38,581 nt of DNA from WHUA01 sp964585785 (GTDB lineage Bacteria > Pseudomonadota > Alphaproteobacteria > UBA8366). Position numbers and translations under genes: made by a program. The stretch's first letter is position 1; each line of letters opens with the position of its first letter. The stretch spans positions 1 through 38,581 of the forward strand of contig CAZPFL010000015.1 in the NCBI GenBank assembly GCA_964585785.1. Reading direction: 5' to 3'. Below the pieces are notes generated by a model. That model saw nothing but the letters and a program-made list of their open reading frames with translations. It did no database searches and had not been told where the DNA came from. Of this stretch, positions 15,220-22,856 are shown one piece after another.

Positions 15220-17601
15220 ATGCAAAGAAAGATTGCCTATCAGCCGAGCCAGGACGAGATTACCGATCGGCCAATCATCGACGTTACGCCGGAGCCGGTC
15301 GATGAAGTGAACCTGCGTGACATTCTCGATCGGTTGCGCCGGCGCTGGCGCGTGATGGCTTGTATCGTCGGCGTCGTCTTCGTGATGACGCTAGGCTTTC
15401 TTTACGTCATGAAGCCGACTTACACGGCCAAGGGACAGATCCTGGTCGACAACCGCGCAAACCAGGTGACCAACATGCGCTCGGTGGTCGCCGGTCCGAC
15501 GGCCGACATCACGGACGTGCCGAACGAAGCCGAGATTCTGAAGTCCAACATTCTCGCGGGCCTGGTCGTCCAGGCGCTCGATCTGCAGGACGATGCCGAA
15601 TTCAATCCCACGCTCCGCGCCGCGTCGCTCGAGAAGGAGCCGGTGTGGAAGCGTGTCGTCGCGGCGATCGAGACGAAGATCCGGGATTTCATGGCCTCCT
15701 CCAAGAAATCGGAGAAGTCCCAGACCGAGAAGCAGAAGGCGAAGACCGAGGAGTGGCTGCAGCAGGTCAGGGTCGGGCAGATGCGGGCTGACGTCAACGC
15801 GGCCTTCCTGAAGGACCTGACGATCACGACCGCGCAGAATACGCGTGTCATCGATGTCGATTTCGAATCGAAGGATCCGGTGAAAGCCGCCAAGATCGTC
15901 AACGAGCTGATGCAGGTCTACCTCGAAAACCAGGTGCAGTATCAGAAGCGCGGCATGCAGAAGGCGACCGAGCGCCTGGAGAAGATCGTCGCCGAGCTCA
16001 AGGACGAGGTTCTCGCGGCCGAGAACGCGGTCCAGGATTTCCGTTCGAAGTCGCGCCTGATCGAGGCGAAGGGCACGAGCGTGACGGCGCAGCAGCTCGT
16101 CGAGCTGAACTCGCGGCTGGTTCAGGCGCGCGCGGAAGAGGCGGCCGCGGCTGCCCGGTTGTCGCAGGTTTCGCGGCTGCTGAAGGTGCCGGGCAGCATG
16201 GCGGCGGCGCCGGACGTTCTGAACTCGCCGACCATCCAGCGCCTGAAGGACCGGCAGAGCGATCTGCTGCGCGAGATGTCTGATCTCTCGACGCGCTACG
16301 GCCCGAAGCATCCGAAGATTATCAAGATGAAGGCCGAGCTGCGCGAGATTCACAACCGCATCACGGACGAGATCAACAAGGTCGTCGAAGGCCTGTCGAA
16401 TGAAGTCGCCGTCGCACGGGCGAAGCTGGCCGCGTTGAAGAGCGGGCTGGGCAAGCTCGAGACCGATGCGATCGACGTCAACCAGCAGGAAATCAAGCTG
16501 CGCGAGCTGGAGCGCGAAGCGGCCTCCAAGCGCGAGTTGCACCAGACCTTCCTGATCCGTCTGCGTGAGACGAGCGCGCGGCAGGAAATGATCGAGCCGA
16601 TGGCCCGTATCGTGTCCTATGCCGAGCCGCCACGGAACCCGTCTTTCCCGAAGCCGGTGAAGACGCTCGCGATCGCGACGATGCTCTCCGGCCTGCTCGC
16701 GATTGCCGTCGCGCTCATCCTCGAGGCCCTGCGGCGGAACTTCGAGACGGCCGAGGAGGTCGAGAAGATCACCGGCCAGCGCTGCCTCGGCATCGTGCCG
16801 CGGACGCAGAAGCCGACCGCCCTGCTCGACAGCCAGCAGCGCCTGCGCCTGCTCAACCCCTATTCGCGGCTCAATCAGGCGATCCAGAATATTCGCTCGA
16901 CGCTGTACCTGGAAAACGAGTCGCGCCATCCGAAGACATTGCTCGTCACCTCTGCGCTGCCGCGCGAAGGCAAGACGACCTTCGCCGCCTGGTACGCCAG
17001 TTTCTGCGCCAGCATGGGCCAGAAGGTTATTCTCATCGACAGCGATTTCGAGCGGCCGAAGATCCATCAGCTGCTGGAAGTCCAGAACGACGTGGGCCTC
17101 GCCAACATCTTCGCCGACGATCTCGATCTCAAGAGCGTCATTCGGACCGACCCGAAATCCGGCATCAGCTTCATCACCGCCGGCAGCACGGAAGTGCGCG
17201 GATCGCATCTGATCGACTCCACGAAGATGCAGGAGATCCTCGACACCCTGTCCTGGGACTATGATCTGATCGTCATCGACTCCGCGCCCGTTCTCGCGCT
17301 GACCGATGCGCATATCATCGCCAAGCTGGTCGACAGCACTGTATTCGTCCTGCAGTGGTGCCGTACGCGCCATGATATGGCCATCGCGGCGGTCCGCCGG
17401 CTCCAGAGCATCGACGTCACGTCGATCGGCGGCTTCGTCCTCTCGCAGGTTAGCCCACGGCGCAGCGCCGGCATCATCGGCTACGCACCTTATGTCGGCG
17501 ACGACGCCGACACGGAATCGGCGCTGCAGCGCTATCTCCGCCGCTTCGGCTTCAAGCCGGCGGTAGAGCGGCCGACGGCGGCGCCCCGGCTCGAGGTCTG
17601 A
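15220..17601 (+). CDS. Wzc/GumC/ExoP-like polysaccharide co-polymerase with BY-kinase-type ATPase domain
   Basis: 793 aa inner-membrane protein controlling polymerisation and export. The Wzz domain begins near residue 28 (VNLRDILDRLRRRWRVM). TM1 is about 46-65, and a long periplasmic coiled-coil and GNVR region follows, with TM2 about 482-504 after the proline-rich AEPPRNPSFPKPVKT. The cytoplasmic ATPase domain has Walker A PREGKTT (G584-K585-T586), Walker A' VILIDSDFERP (603-613) and Walker B DLIVIDSAPV (D687), the three motifs of bacterial tyrosine kinases. The C-terminal tail (GYAPYVGDD, QRYLRRFGF) holds only three scattered tyrosines, not the usual tyrosine cluster, so autophosphorylation may be reduced or take another form. 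It follows the Wza-like gene after a long AT-rich leader and is followed by a strong hairpin. Confidence 0.93.
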   Translation: MQRKIAYQPSQDEITDRPIIDVTPEPVDEVNLRDILDRLRRRWRVMACIVGVVFVMTLGFLYVMKPTYTAKGQILVDNRANQVTNMRSVVAGPTADITDVPNEAEILKSNILAGLVVQALDLQDDAEFNPTLRAASLEKEPVWKRVVAAIETKIRDFMASSKKSEKSQTEKQKAKTEEWLQQVRVGQMRADVNAAFLKDLTITTAQNTRVIDVDFESKDPVKAAKIVNELMQVYLENQVQYQKRGMQKATERLEKIVAELKDEVLAAENAVQDFRSKSRLIEAKGTSVTAQQLVELNSRLVQARAEEAAAAARLSQVSRLLKVPGSMAAAPDVLNSPTIQRLKDRQSDLLREMSDLSTRYGPKHPKIIKMKAELREIHNRITDEINKVVEGLSNEVAVARAKLAALKSGLGKLETDAIDVNQQEIKLRELEREAASKRELHQTFLIRLRETSARQEMIEPMARIVSYAEPPRNPSFPKPVKTLAIATMLSGLLAIAVALILEALRRNFETAEEVEKITGQRCLGIVPRTQKPTALLDSQQRLRLLNPYSRLNQAIQNIRSTLYLENESRHPKTLLVTSALPREGKTTFAAWYASFCASMGQKVILIDSDFERPKIHQLLEVQNDVGLANIFADDLDLKSVIRTDPKSGISFITAGSTEVRGSHLIDSTKMQEILDTLSWDYDLIVIDSAPVLALTDAHIIAKLVDSTVFVLQWCRTRHDMAIAAVRRLQSIDVTSIGGFVLSQVSPRRSAGIIGYAPYVGDDADTESALQRYLRRFGFKPAVERPTAAPRLEV

Positions 17602-17608
17602 TGGAAGG

Positions 17609-17642
17609 CCGGCGCGTGGGAGCGAGGGCTTCCACGCGCCGG
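17609..17642 (+). terminator. Strong hairpin after the Wzc-like gene (probable terminator without U-tract)
   Basis: Perfect 11 bp arms CCGGCGCGTGG and CCACGCGCCGG around a 12-base loop, 7 bp after the stop codon. There is no T-run. Two more hairpins follow closely: GGGGC/GCCCC at 17659-17673 and AGGCCC-TTCG-GGGCCT at 17691-17706. The cluster may stop transcription or protect the mRNA 3' end. Confidence 0.55.
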
Positions 17643-17706
17643 ACGCCTGGACGGGGACGGGGCTGTCGGCCCCACCAGCGATAGAGCGGGAGGCCCTTCG
17701 GGGCCT

Positions 17707-18001
17707 TCATGTCGTAAGCCGGCCATCCCTGGATTTTCACGGCGGCCCCCGATTTCCGGGGCTGTTGGACGATTAACCAAGCACTTACGGCTTTTGATCT
17801 AAACCTTTAGTACTAAAGAATTGCCGAGAATTTAGATAAAAAGCTGTAATCTCGAATTCGTCCTAATTACTCCTTAATCTGAATCCATCCCCTTTAGACC
17901 ATCCTCTAAGATACCCACACTGGATGAGGTAAGCAGCTCTTTGGGGACGAGACCTAGTCAGGGCAGCTTACTTCGAAATACGGGGTACACGGGGTGTTAT
18001 C
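17707..18001 (+). promoter_or_regulatory. AT-rich promoter region of the receiver/zinc-ribbon gene
   Basis: No gene seen. From about 17770 to 17930 the DNA is strikingly AT-rich for this genome and holds nested inverted repeats, listed separately. It leads into the ATG at 18002, which is preceded by GGGGTGTTATC as a weak ribosome binding site. Confidence 0.5.
17797..17837. repeat. Nested inverted repeats, candidate operator
   Basis: The 14 bp perfect palindrome CTTTAGTACTAAAG (17805-17818) is enclosed by a second inverted repeat, ATCTAAA (17797-17803) and TTTAGAT (17831-17837). It lies about 165-205 bp upstream of the receiver/zinc-ribbon gene and looks like a binding site for a dimeric regulator. 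Confidence 0.55.
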
Positions 18002-18631
18002 ATGGATTCTGTTACCGTCGGTCTGATCAGCAACGACCAGTTTTTTCGCGAAGGTCTCAATGCCCTTCTGAGCGAAGACGGCTACGAGGTTACGGGCAGC
18101 GTCAGCGACCATCGCGAGCTTACGGCGGTGGTGCCGGCGGACAAGACGCCGGTGATGGTGCTGGTGGATCTCGCCCGCGATATCGAGGCCGGGGCCGATC
18201 AGCTTCGCTATCTGTCGAATAACCTGCCCGGCGTGATGATTGTCGGCTTCAGCGACCAGACCGACGCGGACTGGGTCGGCGTCTGCGACGACTACGACGT
18301 CAGCGCGCTGCTTCAGAAGCAGGTCTCGTTCAAGGCGCTGCTGCATTGCCTCGAGCTGGTCCTGATGGGCGAAAAGGTCATGCCGACCGGCTTCGAGCGC
18401 GCGCCGCGCGACAAGGCCGAGAGCGGGCACGCCTGTTCGCATTCCCACGCCCATTCCCACGATCACCATGCGCGCGCCCGGTCCAGCCGCCGCAGCGGCG
18501 AGACCATTCCCTGCATGACCTGCGGGCGGCCGTTCGAGACCGAGGATCGGCGCGCCAACCGGATTTGTTCGAGCTGCAAGTCGCGCATGTCGCGCGTCAG
18601 CGGTGCGACGGAGCACACGCTTCACTATTGA
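18002..18631 (+). CDS. Receiver-domain protein with His-rich linker and C-terminal zinc ribbon
   Basis: 209 aa protein of unusual design. Residues 4-128 match a NarL-type response-regulator receiver: acidic-pocket D12, likely phospho-acceptor D56 in VLVDL, switch S84 in VGFSD and conserved K106 in LLQKQVS, followed by ALLHCLELVLMGEKVMP, the usual last helix. Where a LuxR-type helix-turn-helix would follow, there is a His-rich segment HACSHSHAHSHDHHARAR (143-160) and then a zinc ribbon CMTC (171-174), 14 residues, CSSC (189-192). No DNA-binding HTH or enzymatic output is visible. It could be a phosphorylation- and metal-responsive adaptor or transcription factor controlling the EPS locus. No histidine kinase gene is in the window. 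It is a single-gene unit, closed by a terminator. The domain reading is solid; the function is unknown. Confidence 0.87.
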   Translation: MDSVTVGLISNDQFFREGLNALLSEDGYEVTGSVSDHRELTAVVPADKTPVMVLVDLARDIEAGADQLRYLSNNLPGVMIVGFSDQTDADWVGVCDDYDVSALLQKQVSFKALLHCLELVLMGEKVMPTGFERAPRDKAESGHACSHSHAHSHDHHARARSSRRSGETIPCMTCGRPFETEDRRANRICSSCKSRMSRVSGATEHTLHY

Positions 18632-18661
18632 CGGCCCCCCACCCCCCTCGCCGTCGAAAGC

Positions 18662-18702
18662 GACGCCGGGCCGCGGTTTCCGTGGTCCGGCGTCAGCTTT
18701 TT
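18662..18702 (+). terminator. Rho-independent terminator after the receiver/zinc-ribbon gene
   Basis: Stem of 15 pairs (two G-U) between 18662-18676 and 18680-18694 with a TTT loop, followed by AGCTTTTT. It ends the rightward EPS arm. Its right side overlaps the last codons of the convergent CapA-family gene. Confidence 0.75.
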
Positions 18703-19724
18703 GACCAGACCACGGCTTCGTCGCCGGAGAGGGTGAGGTTGGTTCCGTAACGCGCCGACGTCTCGCGCATAGCCTCCAGCTCCGCCTTCTCCGATGCCAT
18801 CGGGCGGGGAACCGTCTCGTTCTTCTCATTGTGCCGCACGAAAGAGAAGGCGACGCGCTGCAGCGCACCCCGATCGACCGTCAGCTTCACCAGGAGGCCG
18901 ATCCAGTCGGGATGGCGGCGGGCGCGGTGGCCGGTCTCGAAGGAGAAGCTGCCGAGGCCGTAGAAGATCGGCTTGTCCTTGTAGATCTCGATCGGCAGGG
19001 GAAAGTGCGGGCCGTGTCCCATGACGATATCGGCGCCGGCGTCGATGGCGGCATGGGCGATCTCCCGCTGGTAGTCCAGGACGTCGTGGTCGAGGCCCCA
19101 GTGGTTGCTGGCGACGACGAAGTCGGCGCGGCGGCGCAGGTCGGCAATGGAATCGCGGAAGCGGGTTAGGGCGTCGGGGTCGGCCCAGGTGACGATCTCC
19201 GGCGGCATGCCCGGCCGGGTCAGCGTCTTCAGCTCCTCGACCCGCGGCCGGTAGGCAGTGTGCGCCTTGACCGTAGCGACCCCAGGATAGGCGTCGGTCG
19301 CTTCATGGCCGTGCGACCAGTAGACCGAGGTGCGCTGCATGAAGCCGTAGCGCGTCCCGTCCCGCTCCAGGATGACCGGCCGCATGGCGTCTTCGCGGTT
19401 GATCCCGGCGCCCGTGTGGGGGACGCCGATCGCGTCCAGCCGCTGCAGCGAGGACCGAATTGCCGGCGCGCCGTAATTCACGTTGTTGGCGTTGCCGATC
19501 GCCTGGACGCCGGCAAGCGTGAGGGCTTCCGCCGAGCGAAGCGTCGCGTAGAAGCCCTCGTCCTCGACCGAGCGCTCGGTGCCGGGCTCGTAGAAGCAGC
19601 ATTCGAGGTTCGAGAAGACGACGTCGGCCGATCGCAACGTGTCTGCGACCTTGGCGAAGGGAACGGATGGATCCTTAACGCCGAGGAGGTTGATGTCCCC
19701 GGTCAAAAATACGGTATGTGGCAT
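18693..19724 (-). CDS. CapA-family protein (poly-gamma-glutamate capsule/metallophosphatase-like)
   Basis: 343 aa member of the PGA_cap/CapA family, related to calcineurin-like metallophosphatases. Motifs in order: VFLTGDINLLG at the N-terminus, VVFSNLECCFYEP, IGNANNVNYG, VVASNHWGLDHDV, and DIVMGHGPHFPLPIEIYKDKPIFYGLGSFSFE. In typical CapA proteins the third motif reads NNH..DYG; here the His and Asp are Val and Asn, so the metal site may differ. No signal peptide is evident, hence a cytoplasmic location is likely. No pgsB/capB-like ligase is nearby, so polyglutamate synthesis is not supported. It stands alone on the minus strand between the EPS arm and the first MmgE/PrpD gene, with no strong ribosome binding site before its ATG. 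It could act in EPS or be unrelated to it. Confidence 0.85.
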   Translation of the reverse strand: MPHTVFLTGDINLLGVKDPSVPFAKVADTLRSADVVFSNLECCFYEPGTERSVEDEGFYATLRSAEALTLAGVQAIGNANNVNYGAPAIRSSLQRLDAIGVPHTGAGINREDAMRPVILERDGTRYGFMQRTSVYWSHGHEATDAYPGVATVKAHTAYRPRVEELKTLTRPGMPPEIVTWADPDALTRFRDSIADLRRRADFVVASNHWGLDHDVLDYQREIAHAAIDAGADIVMGHGPHFPLPIEIYKDKPIFYGLGSFSFETGHRARRHPDWIGLLVKLTVDRGALQRVAFSFVRHNEKNETVPRPMASEKAELEAMRETSARYGTNLTLSGDEAVVWSKS

Positions 19725-20005
19725 GGTCGCACTCGGCTGGGTGGGGGTCGCGCCTGCTTGTTATTGTGCCAGTTCTTTGCCCTTGGCCGCAAACCGCGAC
19801 GCCCGGATCGTCCTGACCGGCCAAAGGCGTTCCGGATTTGCGGGGGGCTTCGCGACTATGCGATTATCGCGGAAATCATCTTCGCGCATGGGCCAGATCC
19901 CGGCTTCCGATCCAAGCGGACGAAGCCGCGCCCGATCGGGAACGCACCCGGCGACGCCGGGTCGATCGTCCATCGCCACGCTGACAGGAAAGGAAAGCGA
20001 ACCCG

Positions 20006-21445
20006 ATGTCCACGCAGGAAATCGATCGGCCGGCTGCAAGCGCGCATGCGGGCGGGCAGGCGGCGGCCGCCCGGCCGCTCGGCCCGACGAAAGCGCTGTC
20101 CCAATTCGTCGCGGGCCTGTCCTTCGAGGATCTGGATGACACCGCGCTCTACAAGGCACGCTGCCATACGCTCGATACGATCGGCGCTTGTCTCGCCGGC
20201 AGCCGGCAGGAGGTGTCGCGGATCGCCGCCGCGGTGCTGGATGAGCTCATGGCGCCGGGCGCGGTTCCGGTTCCCGGCTTGGCCCGGCGGACCGATGCGC
20301 TGTCGGCGGCTTTTCTCGCGGGCACCGCGGTGCACGGGCTTGAGCTGGACGACGGCTTTCGCCCGGGCGCCATTCATCCGGGCTCCGTCGTCGTTCCGGT
20401 GGCGCTTGCCATGGGCCATGTCACGGAAGCCGACGGCAAGCGCTTCCTCACGGCGATCGTCGCGGGGTACGAGGTGGCAACGCGCATCGCGGCCCTGATC
20501 CATCCCAAGCCGCGCTGGCGCGGGTTCCACAACACGGCGATCATCGGCGTCTTCGCCGCCGCCGCGGTGGCTGCGGTGCTCAAGGGCTATGACGCGGCGA
20601 TCGTCGAAAACGCGTTCGGCCTCGCGGCATCGAGCGCATCGGGGATTCGCAGCTACGTCCGTGGCGGCGACGTCAAGCGTATCCATCCGGGGCTCGCCGC
20701 GCGGGACGGTATCCTGTCCGCCTTGCTCGCCGCGAAAGGGCATCTCGGCGCGAGTGACGTGCTCGAAGGCAAGGACGGTTTCTTCCACGCCTTCGCCGGC
20801 GAGGACAGCGACTTCGGCGGCGCCGACATCTTCGCCGCCGGCGGGCGCCTGAACGGGCGCTTCGCAATCGCCGACTGCTATATCAAGCCGCATGCCTGCT
20901 GCCGTCACCTTCATCCGGCCATCGATGCGCTGATCGACATCCTGACGGCGGAAGATCTCGCGCCGGAAGATGTCGCATCCGTCGACGTCGCGACCTACAA
21001 GGTCGCTTCGACCCACGGGACGATCGGCTGGAACGCGATGACGACGGCGCAGATGAGCTTCCCCTTTGCGCTCGCGGCGGCGGTGCAGCACCGGGCGGTT
21101 CACCTGCATCACTTCAGCGACGCGGGCCGCCGTGACGCCGACGTCCTGCGCCATTGCGCGAAGGTGCATGTGCGCGCCGACGATGCGCTCGATGCGACCT
21201 ACCCGAAAAAGCGCCCGGCGCGGGTGATCGTCACCACGACAGCCGGCAAACAGGTCACGCGCAGCGTGGACGAGCCGCTGGGCTCGGCGGCGAACCCTGT
21301 CCCCGACGCGCAGCTCCATGAGAAGTTTCACGCGCTCGCCGACCCGGTGATCGGGACCGAGCGGGCCAAGCGCGTCGCCCGGGATATCTGGGCGCTGGAA
21401 GGCATGGCGAGCGTCCGCGGCTTTGCCGAGAGCCTGGCAGGCTGA
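20006..21445 (+). CDS. MmgE/PrpD-family protein (first of a pair)
   Basis: 479 aa protein of the MmgE/PrpD fold, which includes 2-methylcitrate dehydratase, cis-aconitate decarboxylase and iminodisuccinate epimerase. An N-terminal tail of about 30 residues (AASAHAGGQAAAARPLGP) precedes the family start LSQFVAGLSFEDLDDTALYKARCHTLDTIGACLAG. The conserved HGLELDD is at 110-116 and is followed by IHPGSVVVPVALAMG; KPHACCRHLHPAIDAL is the conserved later motif. The substrate is likely a small hydroxy- or unsaturated di/tricarboxylate but cannot be named. AGGAAAGG precedes the ATG. A second MmgE/PrpD gene begins 31 bp downstream, so the two form an operon facing TTT transporter genes. Confidence 0.9.
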   Translation: MSTQEIDRPAASAHAGGQAAAARPLGPTKALSQFVAGLSFEDLDDTALYKARCHTLDTIGACLAGSRQEVSRIAAAVLDELMAPGAVPVPGLARRTDALSAAFLAGTAVHGLELDDGFRPGAIHPGSVVVPVALAMGHVTEADGKRFLTAIVAGYEVATRIAALIHPKPRWRGFHNTAIIGVFAAAAVAAVLKGYDAAIVENAFGLAASSASGIRSYVRGGDVKRIHPGLAARDGILSALLAAKGHLGASDVLEGKDGFFHAFAGEDSDFGGADIFAAGGRLNGRFAIADCYIKPHACCRHLHPAIDALIDILTAEDLAPEDVASVDVATYKVASTHGTIGWNAMTTAQMSFPFALAAAVQHRAVHLHHFSDAGRRDADVLRHCAKVHVRADDALDATYPKKRPARVIVTTTAGKQVTRSVDEPLGSAANPVPDAQLHEKFHALADPVIGTERAKRVARDIWALEGMASVRGFAESLAG

Positions 21446-21476
21446 TGCGAGACATTGACACGGCGTTGGGAGAGGA

Positions 21477-22841
21477 ATGATGAGCGAGCGGGAAATCGAA
21501 ATAACGCCGGTGACGCGTGACCTCAGCCGGTATCTTGCGGGCGCGCTGGATCGCGGCTTGCCGGCGGATGTCGCCGAGAAAGGCAAGCACCATCTGATCG
21601 ACACGCTCGCCGCGATGGTCTCGGGCTCGCGGCTTCACCCGGGCGAGATGACGATCAAATATGCGCGGACGCTCGGCGGCACGCCCGAGGCGGTCGTCGT
21701 CGGCAGCGACATCGTGACCTCCGCGGTCAACGCGGCGATGGCGAACGCCATGCTGTCGCATGCGGACGAGACGGACGATTCGCACAAGGCGTCGCGCAGC
21801 CATCTCGGCTGCGGCGTCGTGCCTGCCGCGCTCGCCATGGCGGAGCGGGAAGGGGCGTCGGGCAACGCGCTCCTGCGCGCCGTGATCCTGGGCTACGACA
21901 TCGGCGCGCGAATCAGCTTTGCCCTCGATACCCAGAACTTCTACAACGCGGGCCACAGCACGCACACCTTCGCGCCGCTGTTCGGCGCGGCGGCGGCGGC
22001 CGGCGCCCTGGCAAGGCTCGGCGAGGATCAGATGCGCTGGATGCTGTCCTATACCGCGCAGCAGGCGTCCGGCGTGAATTGCTGGCAGCGCGATCTCGAT
22101 CACATCGAGAAGGCCTTCGACTTCGGCGGCATGGCGGGGCGCAACGGCGTCACGGCCGCGACGATGGTGCAGGCCGGCTTCACCGGCGTCGACGACGTCT
22201 TCACCGGGCCACGGAATTTCTTCTTCGCTTATAGCCCGAACCCGAAACCGGAGAAGCTGACCGAGGCGCTCGGGACGCGCTACGAAATCATGCTGACCAA
22301 CATCAAGAAATGGTCCGTCGGCTCGCCGATCCAGGCGCCGCTCGATTGCATCGAAAAGATGCTGGCGAAGGAATCCATCCCCGCGGATGACATCGACCAC
22401 GTCACATTGCGGCTTTCGAATCTCGAGCACAGCGTCGTCGACGACCGGCACATGCCCGACATCTGCATTCAGCACATGGTGGCGATCATGCTGCTCGACC
22501 GGACCGTGAGCTTTGCGTCGGCGCATGACGACGCGCGCATGGCCGATCGTCGCGTCGTCGCGTTGCGAAAGCGCATCGAGCTGGTGGGCGAGCCGACGCG
22601 CGAACGGCGCACGGCCGAGGTCGAGATTCGGATGAAGGACGGCAGAACCCTGACCGCAACCGAGAATGCCGTGCGGGGAACGCCCGACAATCCGATGACC
22701 CGCGCGGAAGTGGATGCGAAGGCGTATGACCTGATAGCGCCGATCCTGGGACAGGAGCGGGGCCGCGCGTTGATCGATCAGGTCTGGAACATCGAGGCCG
22801 TGAGCGACGTGCGCGCGCTGCGCCCGCTGCTCACGGCCTGA
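21477..22841 (+). CDS. MmgE/PrpD-family protein (second of a pair)
   Basis: 454 aa MmgE/PrpD-fold protein, clearly diverged from its upstream neighbour. Family features: LPADVAEKGKHHLIDTLAAMVSGS near the N-terminus, then NAMLSHADETDDSH, where H95-ADETDD corresponds to the active-site HGxxxDD region, and SHLGCGVVPAALAMAE. Later it has SVGSPIQAPLDCIEKML in place of the KPHACCRHLHPAIDAL-type motif of its neighbour, so the substrate pocket probably differs. GGGAG at 21468-21472 suits either ATG 21477 or ATG 21480; the second gives better spacing. The pair may form a heteromer or act on successive substrates. It converges with the TctA-TctB fusion gene, only 15 bp apart with no visible terminator. 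Confidence 0.9.
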   Translation: MMSEREIEITPVTRDLSRYLAGALDRGLPADVAEKGKHHLIDTLAAMVSGSRLHPGEMTIKYARTLGGTPEAVVVGSDIVTSAVNAAMANAMLSHADETDDSHKASRSHLGCGVVPAALAMAEREGASGNALLRAVILGYDIGARISFALDTQNFYNAGHSTHTFAPLFGAAAAAGALARLGEDQMRWMLSYTAQQASGVNCWQRDLDHIEKAFDFGGMAGRNGVTAATMVQAGFTGVDDVFTGPRNFFFAYSPNPKPEKLTEALGTRYEIMLTNIKKWSVGSPIQAPLDCIEKMLAKESIPADDIDHVTLRLSNLEHSVVDDRHMPDICIQHMVAIMLLDRTVSFASAHDDARMADRRVVALRKRIELVGEPTRERRTAEVEIRMKDGRTLTATENAVRGTPDNPMTRAEVDAKAYDLIAPILGQERGRALIDQVWNIEAVSDVRALRPLLTA

Positions 22842-22856
22842 GAGACGTATCCGGTC

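Noticed and set aside
15391..17373. 660-codon minus-strand frame inside the Wzc-like gene
   Set aside because: Shadow of the Wzc-like gene, whose membrane segments and Walker motifs are unambiguous.
17552..17740. Small minus-strand frame starting MKIQGWPAYDMKAPKGLPLY at a GTG
   Set aside because: The first 30 residues look protein-like, but the frame runs into the end of the Wzc-like gene, its later part is Arg/Pro-rich shadow sequence and it spans three hairpins. Not supportable without homologues.
1..18700. Exosortase (XrtA/PEP-CTERM) EPS system
   Set aside because: asnB and an ATPase near Wzc-like genes recall such loci, but no exosortase gene or PEP-CTERM protein is present in the window.
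19856..22526. Long minus-strand frames (582 and 423 codons) across the MmgE/PrpD pair
   Set aside because: Antisense shadows; no family features, and the plus strand has MmgE/PrpD motifs with proper ribosome sites.
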